A stretch of 64,000 nucleotides of DNA from Nipponacmea schrenckii (lineage: Eukaryota; Mollusca; Gastropoda; Lottiidae), in NCBI GenBank assembly GCA_030562195.1, contig JAUJPP010000007.1, forward strand, positions 22,689,769 through 22,753,768, read 5' to 3'. Positions 55,462 to 64,000 of this stretch are shown one piece after another (positions within the stretch are counted from its first letter, which is position 1; each line of letters starts with the position of its first letter). Below the pieces are notes generated by a model, which was given only the letters and a program-made list of their open reading frames with translations, had not been told where the DNA came from and made no database searches. The position numbers were made by a program, and so were the translations under genes.

Positions 55462-55484
55462 CTGTTGTGTTCCTCAAAACATAA

Positions 55485-55490
55485 AATAAA
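55485..55490 (+). terminator. polyadenylation signal of the 1595-residue gene
   Basis: AATAAA 24 bp after the stop codon; a very short 3' UTR if used. Confidence 0.5.
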
Positions 55491-55511
55491 AAGACAGCGA
55501 TACACAAAGGT

Positions 55512-55815
55512 AGTTCTTATACGCACACATCGCCCCTGTCTGTCCGTCCGTCCACAATTGCTGGTTTCTTGATGGATTTGGATGAAACATGGTGTGAGTC
55601 TTTGTAATCACAAAAGTATATACCCTATATAAAATCAAGGCAATCGAAAAATATTTTCTAACGAGTTATTGCCCTTGTTCTTGAATTCTTTGTGGACACG
55701 ATAGAGAGCTGATTTCTTGATAGATTTAAAAAAAACTTGGTGTGAGTGTTTGTTATAACCTAAGAATGAACCCTATTGAAAATTTGAAAAATATTTAATA
55801 TGAGTTATCAATGGT
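55512..55815 (+). repeat. short dispersed tandem-repeat copy
   Basis: TTATACGCACACATCGCCCCTGTCTGTCCGTCCGTCC, then two second-type units, truncated at about 55815. Confidence 0.7.
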
Positions 55816-55871
55816 AGTATATTCGAAATCTTTAATAGAATGTCATATGTTATAGGCATGCGACAATCTTT

Positions 55872-56540
55872 TTATCTTCTTGACCTATTCAAACCATCCA
55901 ATAGTTTCCGAACAAGAAAATGTTTAGTATTGTCACTAAAATCTAATAGTTTACATCGATTACTTATTGATGACAAATAAAGTTTTACAGTTGACCATTG
56001 GTTACCCATTAGAGATAAATGGGCAACATAATTTGAGATTTGATTGACCAAAAGGTGGCCAAGAATTTGGAAAATTATAACTTTGTCTGGATTTCTTAAA
56101 GGATCGTTACCCAGTGGCATTAGCCCTTTTCGTGTTTAACGCAATTGCTTCATCTAGAAGTCTGTCTACTTCAGAGTTGATAATAGGTTCTGGAAATCTT
56201 CTGGTGCTTTTTCTCGAGTAACATCTGCGTGGGGCAGTAATTGCCGAAGTCTGTACCACTTTTTCGAGAAATAGAATCACATATTTCGTTAGAAGCACCT
56301 TCAATATGATGTGCTTTGAATATAATATTGATTCGCATGCACATTAAGACTAATTTTCTAATTAATGTCTTTACATATTTAGACTTGAAGGTCTGTTTGT
56401 TTATGATACTAACCAGCCCCTCGTTGTCGGTCCAAAAGATTATTTTGTTGTTTTTCATCCTGTCCCCCCAAATATGAAGGGCTAAAACAATAGGTATGAG
56501 TTCAAGGAATCTCAGGATCAATCGGGCTTGGCAGGAATAT
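55872..56540 (-). pseudogene. DIRS/Ngaro-like retrotransposon remnant: RNase H and tyrosine recombinase N-terminus
   Basis: 56521-56171 encodes an RNase H of the DIRS type (ELIPIVLALHIWG, IIFWTDNEGLVSIINKQ, FKAHHIEGASNEICD). After a Pro-rich joint in another frame (56107-56304, with EVDRLLDEAIALNTKRANATG-like text), 56120-55872 encodes the core-binding N-terminal domain of a tyrosine recombinase (ISNYVAHLSLMGNQWSTVKL, HFLVRKLLDGLNRS). The catalytic recombinase domain and the RT are missing. Frame changes make it dead. Confidence 0.72.
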
Positions 56541-57569
56541 CGAGAGATCTATATAATTTCCATTGTATAACTTTTGTCTATTGATCTGAGATACATTTAT
56601 TCTTAACTGATCTTAGCATGACCTAACTTAAGAGGCAGTATTTCCCACTTTTGGGTCTGGCCAATTGTTACACCGACTGGTATATTGTCGTATATCCTAA
56701 ACTCAAACTATTTTATGCCATTAATTCCATTAATGCACAGTGAGCTTCTTATCTATAAATTTTATTGATAGGCCTATAGACGTCTTGATTCAGCGAGTAC
56801 ATGTACACAATGCCAAAAATATTGGATCGAATTGTCTGGTTTGGAACTTGACTTTGGTGCAAGTAGACGTGTGGTCAAATAGACGTTGATTTTAAAACAA
56901 TCGAACTTGAATGAGAAATCGAAAATGTTATGCATAATAAATTGTTGACCCAAATAAAGAATCATTATTATTATCATGGAAATTGGTGGTGAAAATTCAT
57001 TCACAGTCTGTCATGAAGAACAAGACTATAAATTCCACTGGGAGCAGTTCTTAAATGATTTCTATTTTTTGGTCACGTGATGGTCATGTGATGAACGTAA
57101 AAGATACGACAAAATAGATATGACAAAAGTGAAATGTAATTGGAGAAACTGCACGCGACAAATAACCAATGTGTTATGAAGGGGGGTTTGTGACATACAT
57201 CTAATGTAAAATGTATTTAGTAATATTATATTCTACAAAAACAAGAGTGATCTTGCCGTTAAACATAAAACTTTTGTTTTAAAACAATTTACTTTAACAA
57301 AAGTTGTCATATGTTTTTTTATATTAATGTATCTTGTTTTATCACACATGTCATTTGACGTATTACAATGGAATTAAACACTTCTTCATTGCATCTAATT
57401 ATGGCAGCTATTCCCTTCCATATTGAAACGAACAACACATTCGACGATATATTAAATGCGCTCATATTGAACGAGGAAATTAAAAATCAATTAAACACTT
57501 TTTATTCCATTATATAACGTTTGTTTAAACAGAAGCTTAGACACAGGAAGTGAGATAATAAAAACCATG
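56541..57569. other. gene-free AT-rich stretch
   Basis: No exon, repeat unit or transposon terminus recognised. Confidence 0.3.
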
Positions 57570-57900
57570 ACAACTATATATAATAGACCTATTGCACTGA
57601 TATCATGTTTAGATAAATTGTATACGTCGATACTTAACAAACGATTGACTGGTCGTTTAGTGGCCGACTATATGAATAAGCCTCTGATTTTTTAACCAGT
57701 GCAAATGTATGTCACATATTAATTAAACAAAACATTAAAGGCAAAATCTTTAATGTGATTTATATTATACATTAAGAATTGATATGATATCTCAAATTAT
57801 TTCTCATGTCTATCTCGTATATATCAAGGTGAAAAACCTTTCCACTTTTCTTTTTGTAAATTATATGAATGATCTGGAAATATTTTTTGATTAACATAAT
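57570..57900 (+). pseudogene. LINE reverse-transcriptase scrap
   Basis: NRPIALISCLDKLYTSILNK then RLTGRL matches the RPISLLS..K.F..ILN.RL motif of Jockey/RTE-type RTs. Further on, GKIFNVIYIIH and, in another frame, QGE then LYVND-like text follow with stops and an internal deletion. Only the palm entry remains. Confidence 0.6.
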
Positions 57901-59850
57901 GTAAAATTTTTTCACAGCATTTGTTTTTTATCACTTGAAAATTAAAGAGTTTATTTTGAATTATTTATTTATGCTGGCGACAGTATTATTTTATCTGAAT
58001 TTGGGAAAATTGGAAGGAATCAGAAGAAGTGTGCAGCAAATTGACAGTTATTCTACACAAAACTCTGACGAAGATTCATCCAAATCCAGCAAAATGCAAG
58101 CTCTCTATCGTGTCCCAAAAAATTGAACGCGTTTTAAACAACAAGGACTATAACTCCTGTTAAATATTTTTCGATAGGTCTGTTCAAGAATAGGATTCCA
58201 ACATGCATACTAAGTTCCGTCAAAATCCGTAAAGATACTAGCTATCTATCGTTTCTGAAGAATCCCAGAAGAAGGGCATAACAATTGCAAGCAATTGCAA
58301 TTCATATTTAATATTTTCAATTGATTTGATTTTCAATATAGAGTTCGCCCTTGGATGATAGCAAACAATCACACCAAGTTTCAACAAGATAGCTTGTCAG
58401 GCGAGGTAATATACGCCCACTGGCAGCATTGATTATGAATTAAAATATCCAACCTTCATCATAATACTTCTTTTCTAGGGTGATAAATGTACAATATTCC
58501 TAAGTTTCATTAAAATCTGCCAAGGATTAAACCTAACAACAAGGCAATAACTGATTAAATATTATTAAAAGGGGATCAATCTTGGGTGATAACAAACAAT
58601 TTCCACAAAATTCATCAAAATCTGTGACCTTGGGTGATAATTAACAATTTCAGCAAATTTTGTAAAATCTGTAAAGCATTGTGCCTTCTAGAGGGTTTAC
58701 AAGCCAAAATAATAATTGGATACTAAATATGTTTCTAATTATCTGATTTTCAATCAGGTTCATCCTTAGGTGATTACAAATACTCATGCCAAGTTTCGTC
58801 AAAATAATAATTGGATACTAAATATGTTTCTAATTATCTGATTTTCAATCAGGTTCATCCTTAGGTGATTACAAATACTCATGCCAAGTTTCGTCGAAAT
58901 CACTCAAGAATTTTGACTGTAAAGTGTTTACGAGGCAAAAATCGAACGCATTTTATAGAACAAGGGCAATAATTCATATTAAATATAAATATTTTTAAAC
59001 AAATACTCAAGCCAAGTTTCATCAAAATCCATTAAGAATTATTCTTTCTAGAGTGTTTACAAGCTACGCGTTTTCAAAAACAAAGGTAATAACTCATACT
59101 AAATATTTTTCGATTTATCTGATTTTCAACAGGGTTCATCATTAGGTGATTACAAATACACATATGTCAAGTGTCGTCAAAATCGGTCAAGAATTGTGAC
59201 TTGTAGAGTGTTTGCAAGGCAAAAATTTTAAAGAACAAGGGCAATAATTCATATCAAATATATTTGGATATTTTTGATTTTCAATAGGGTTCATCCTTTC
59301 AATTTCAGCAAGTTTTGTCAAAATCGGTCAAGAATTGTGCCTTGTAGAGTGTTTACAAGCCAAAATTTGAAAGCGTTTTAAAAAACAACGGCCATAATTA
59401 ATATTAGACATATTTTGATATCTTTTATTTTCAATAGGGCTCATCCCTGGGTGATATCAAACAATTTCAGTGAGTTTTGTCGACATTGATCATGAATTGT
59501 GCCTTCTAGAAAGTTTATAAGCCAAAAAGTTGAACACAAGCTAAAATTGAACGCATTTTCAAGAACAAGGGCTACAGCTCATATTAAATTTTTGTCGGGT
59601 TTATCCTTGATTTATAACAAACTCTCGCACCAAGTAAGTTTCATCAAAATCCATCAAAAATTGCACATTGTAGAGTGCTTACGAGCCATTCAAGAACAAG
59701 GGCAAGAACTCATACTAGATTTTTTCCGATTTAGCTGATTTTCAATAGGGTTCATTTTTGCGTGATCATAAACATTTGTATCAAATTTCATCAAAATCAG
59801 TTAAGAATTGCGCCCTCTAGAGTGTTTACGAGCGACCAGAGTGAACAGAG
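57901..59850 (-). repeat. inverted-orientation dispersed tandem repeats
   Basis: From about 58075, second-type units run in reverse (AACGCGTTTT.AACAA.GG, AAGTTTC.TCAAAATCC). A family terminus AAGATAGCTTGTCAGGCGAGG then TAATATACGCCCACTGGCAG sits at 58385-58435 and starts a longer reversed copy reaching about 59850. Within it, 58705-58795 and 58806-58895 are a local exact-looking duplication. Positions 57901-58074 show nothing recognisable. Confidence 0.7.
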
Positions 59851-60640
59851 TTGCACTATGAAAACGCAAACATAAGTGGGACACAATATTTCAGTGAAAA
59901 ATTATCAGATCATTATAAAATCATCTACATAATGACAATAACCTACAAAATCAAAAGAATCCATAGAAAACTGTTGCCAGTAGAGTGAGCACGAGTTGCA
60001 CCCTACAGCAAATGGAAAAAAAAGTCAGACACAATAAATCGGAGAAAAATCACTGGATCATCATGATCATCATTACAATATAGCCCCAAAAAAATTTGTC
60101 GGCAAATAAAAAAATTGATCCTTATCTGACAGATATAATAAAAGAAATATATATTTCTCACATTGAAAATAAAAAAAACTCTTGAACAGTATCATTTTAT
60201 TATAAAGAAAGAACTACTTTCTGTAATTACACTGATTCTCTTGATATCTTACACTTACATTTATTTCCCATTATACACTGTAACCATTGAATATTACAAT
60301 TTAATCTCTGGTCAATATTGTCACATAATGTTTATATTTATAGTTAATTCCTGTGGAATATTAGATACTAATAGTGTTTCTCTGGGAATCTTTGTTACTC
60401 AATATAAGAGATATAATTTGTTTTATTAGCACCTCATGATATTGTGTGAAAAGCTTTTGAATATTTCTTTTCCTACTTTCACTCTTTAAACTCCACAAAC
60501 GGTTTCAATTTCTTCATACTTTCGCTCTCTAATGGAAAATTACTGAAATTATAAATATTGCAAAGCTAGTAATGGAGACTTAAGCCAGAGGCACACAAGC
60601 ATGTTTGAGCCCAACCACAGCAATTTTATAATGTTAAAAG
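59851..60640. other. unique AT-rich spacer
   Basis: Includes an 88-codon plus-strand frame (60163-60429) rich in Ile/Tyr/Leu. It has no splice or homology support and its composition mirrors AT-rich DNA, so it is not called as a gene. Confidence 0.3.
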
Positions 60641-61892
60641 ATAGCTTGCGCAGACAAGGTAACATACGACCACTTGCTGCAGCATTGGATTTGAATAATA
60701 AATTGAGCAATAACTCAAAAGATAGCTTGCCTGGCAAGGTAATATACGCCCACTGGCAGCATTGATTATGAATAAAAATGAAATATCCAACCTTCAATCT
60801 TATACTTCTTTTCTAGGGTGATAAGTATACAATATTCCTAAGTTTCATTTAAATCTGTTAAGAATTAAACCTAACAACAAGGCAATAACTGATTAAATGT
60901 TTTTCAGAATATATTAAAAAGGTTCACTCTTGGGTGATAACAAACAATTTCCACAAAATTCATCAAAATCTGTGACATCGGGTGATAATTAACAATTTCA
61001 GCAAATTCTGTAAAATCTGTAAAGCATTGTGCCTTCTAGAGGGTTAAAAGCCAAAATTTTGACGTTTTCAAAAACAAGGGCAATAACTGGATACTAAATA
61101 TTTTTCTATTTATCTGATTTTCAATAAGGTTCATCCTTAGGTGATTACAAATACTCATGCCAAGTTCCGTCAAAATCGCTCAAGAATTTTGACTGTAGAG
61201 TGTTTACAAGCCAAAATTTGAACGCGTTTTCAAAAACAAGGGGAAAGATTCATATTCGACATATTTTGATATCTTTTATTTTCAATAGAGCTCATCCCTG
61301 GGTGATATCAAACAATTTCAGCGAGTTCTAGAAAGTTTATAAGCCAAAAAATTGAACGCGTTTTAAAAAAAAGGCCAATAACTGACACTAAATATTTTTC
61401 TATTAAACTAATAAGGGTTATCCTTGCGTGATAACAAATCAAGCCAAGTTTCATCAAAATCCATTAAGAAATATTCTTTCAAGAGTGTTTACAAGCTAAA
61501 ATTGAACGCATTTTCAAGAACATGAGTTATAACCCATTTAAAATATTTTTCGATTTCGCTGATTTTCAATAGGGTTTATCCCTTATGAGTTATGACAAAC
61601 TCTCGCACCAAGTTTCATCAAAATCCATCAAGAATTGTACATTGTAGAGTGTTTATGAGCCATTCAAGAACAAGGGCAAGAAGAATTTTTTTCCGATTTA
61701 GCTGATTTTCAATAGGGTTCATCCTTGCGTGATCATTAACACTCTTATCAAGTTTCATCGAAATCCGTTAAGAATAGCGCCCTCTACAGTGTTTACGAGC
61801 AAACAGACGGACAGACAGACAGACAGAGAAACGGACGGACGGACGGACGTGGGTGACGACAATATACGCACCCATTTCATGTGGGCGTAAAA
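60641..61892 (-). repeat. dispersed tandem-repeat element, complete reversed copy with doubled terminus
   Basis: A lone diverged terminus (AAAAGATAGCTTGCGCAGAC, about 60638-60690) is followed by a good one (AAAGATAGCTTGCCTGGCAA then GGTAATATACGCCCACTGGC, 60718-60760). Second-type units in reverse end at a CGGACGGACGGACG tract and TATACGCACCCATTTCATGT then GGGCGTA (61865-61890). Both ends are visible, giving a full-length reference of about 1.17 kb. Confidence 0.78.
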
Positions 61893-62998
61893 AAATGGAA
61901 CAATGATATAAGTATTTCGTATATAGCTTCGTGATATTTTAAATTCGAATTGGATAGTAATATAAAATCGATATTTGATATTTAAACGTGAAATATTTTA
62001 AAAATAAAATAAAACCAAAACCTGCTGTCAAACGTAGGCAATAAGATATTTATAAACAATCGTGACATGCTTTAGACTACAAACTAGAGAATCATAAAAC
62101 AAAATCTTTGTTATGTTAACTAAGATGTGGTGATAAGCATTAATTTGTAGGCAAATGTGATCTATCAAATTGTTTCTGTGAACTATATGAATTCATAGAC
62201 CAAACAAATAAAGTTTACATCTTCAGCTTCAAGTAAATATTTCCAAGTTTATCCCTTTTTATACAAGAAATCGTACGGTACTCTATTTCCATTGAAAATT
62301 TCATCATATTGAACCCTTTCGAGGGGTCGTAAATTGGAATAAAATTACTTTTATCTGGGAAATGATATTACTAGGTAGTTGGCGTCATAGTTAGATTGGA
62401 AAAACTTGATAGAAGCTAAGATAAGAGTTTTTATTCAAAATAGATGAAAGTTTGTTTATCCGTGTACATGGTTAGAGTCCTTGACAAGTTATATATTTCT
62501 TATAGTTGTTGCCATGAAAACTACATTAACAATATGTCAGATAAGATAAGTCACAATAAACCGACCTAGTTGTAATATTTGCCTTTAGGGGTCGCAAGAG
62601 AATAAAATATTATCAATGTTGTTGTCAAAGTGAAAATATTACGTGCTTCCCTAATATAGACTATACAATATTCCATCTGTCGTGTCGGGTATGTTATCGA
62701 TACCTTATAATACGTATACAGCTTTTTTTCAGTACCATAGAGGCTAATAAAAAACGAAAAAATGGCATTATGAAAAAACTTTCAGAAAATCGATTTTCTA
62801 AAATTTTATTAAGTTCATTTAAATAAAAATATTACGTGTTTTTCTAATATAGATATACCTTTATTTAAATTTTGCCGGGAAATTTGGTTATGTATTACCA
62901 GTAAAAAACCAACCCGTTTTGATCACTTTGACCCACTCCAGTGTCATACTTCTTAAATGTCTAATTAAGTTCTTATGAAGACAAGCATGATAACTCGC
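61893..62998. other. unique AT-rich DNA
   Basis: Short similarity between 62633-62668 and 62828-62860 (AAAATATTACGTG..CTAATATAGA). No gene seen. Confidence 0.3.
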
Positions 62999-64000
62999 TT
63001 TTTTATACCCACAGAATTGGGGCGATATTGTCGTCAACCTTTCCGTTTGGTGAACATTTGTGCAGGCACTATAAAAGCTACAATTGTATTATGGATCAAT
63101 GAAACTTTATAATTTTGACGGCGGTCGAGTTCGATTTTGACGATTTTCGATAACCCCCGGTTTTTTTCAGTATTGCCCACCCTCTATATTTGTTGTAGCA
63201 CAATAGAAGCTACAATTTGCAATGGATTTAATGAAAGTTGGTGTGAGCATTAAAATTTGATAAGACGGCGGTCAAGTTCGAATTTTGACGATTTTTCAAT
63301 GAACAGTTTTTGAGTTATTGCCCTTGACTTGTCATCCGTAAAAATTTTTTGTTGGTGCCTATAGAAGCTACAATTTTCAATGGATTTGAATGAAACTTGG
63401 TATGTGCATTGGAATTGATAAGGCGGTGGCAATTTTTCGAATTTGAATATTTTTCGAATGGGTTGCGAGTTATTGCTTGTTTTAGTAAAATAGTTCAAAA
63501 TATTATTGTTGGTGCAATAAAAGGCTATTATTTCTAATGGATTTTGATGAAACTTGGTGTTAGCATTTAAATTGATAAGATAGCGATCACGTTCGACTTT
63601 GGCGATGTTTCTATGCACGGCTTGTAAGTAATTGCCCTTGACTTTGTAAAATCGCGCCAAAATTTTATTGTGGGTACAATAGAGGCTAAAATTTTCAATG
63701 GGTTTGAATGAAACTTAGTATGAGCATTGGAATTGATAAGGAGGTGGTCAGGTTTCGGATTTGACGATTTTTTGATTAATAGTTTATGAGTAATTGCCCT
63801 TGACTTAGCTACATCATGTAAAAATTTATTGTTGATGCAGTAGAAGCTACAATTTTCAATGGATTTGAACGAAACTTGGTATTAGGATGGGAATTGATAA
63901 GGCCTTGGTCAGGTTTTGAATTTGACGATTTTTGATGAACGGTTTTAGAGTTATTGCCCTTGACTATGTAAAATTGTGTACAAAATCATTTGTTGTAGAC
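62999..64000 (+). repeat. dispersed tandem-repeat element, first type, running off the window
   Basis: Starts TTTTTTATACCCACAGAATTGGGGCGATATTGTCG. First-type units at about 160-bp spacing (GTTATTGCCCTTGACTTG at 63315, 63605 and later) run to the edge. The minus-strand open frame at 63250-63660 is made of repeat units. Confidence 0.75.

Noticed and set aside
60163..60429. 88-codon Ile/Tyr-rich frame
   Set aside because: Composition follows AT content; no splice, homology or neighbour support.

Overview
The window looks like nuclear DNA of an AT-rich invertebrate, most likely a mollusc. Real genes are split by GT..AG introns. Most of the sequence is transposable elements typical of lophotrochozoans: BEL/Pao, Ty3/Gypsy, DIRS-like and LINE retroelements, a Polinton/Maverick relative, and a very abundant dispersed repeat with a core of about 160 bp. 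I see no tRNA, rRNA, CRISPR array or bacterial operon. The species cannot be fixed from the sequence alone.

Region by region. 1-2.4 kb holds a frameshifted tyrosine-recombinase exon, a small inverted-repeat transposon and a three-exon minus-strand gene end of unknown function. 2.45-10 kb is almost entirely the dispersed tandem-repeat family, broken by a palindromic MITE. 10-16.7 kb contains a 1 kb segmental duplication carrying a decayed exon, more repeat and a minisatellite. 17.0-20.4 kb is a good four-exon gene for a secreted LamG / mucin-like / PAN-like protein whose introns are all phase 1.

22.3-41.9 kb is a nest of mobile elements. A BEL/Pao retrotransposon (minus) is split by a poly(A)-tailed LINE with a 12-bp target duplication, by a tandem-repeat element and by a poly(A)/poly(T) cassette. 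Next to it lies a young Ty3/Gypsy-like element (plus). That element carries, inside its RNase H region, a 6178-bp Polinton-related element with an exact 6-bp target duplication, 444-bp terminal inverted repeats and a 91-bp hairpin at each end. The inserted element encodes a PLA2-integrase fusion, an adenain-like protease, a fibre-like protein, a truncated capsid-like protein and a small virion-protein candidate. It lacks any visible DNA polymerase B or packaging ATPase. I read it as a recent, deletion-derived (non-autonomous) virus-like transposon, and it is the most interesting object in the window.

42.6-45.9 kb is a decayed second Ty3/Gypsy element (minus). 48.3-55.5 kb is a five-exon gene for an unrecognised, mostly disordered, Ser/Lys-rich protein of 1595 residues with degenerate internal repeats. 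55.5-64 kb returns to repeat DNA, with remnants of a DIRS-like element and a LINE.

The host genes are independent of one another. The structure of the window is mainly a record of successive insertions, in which the host retroelements are older than the elements they contain.
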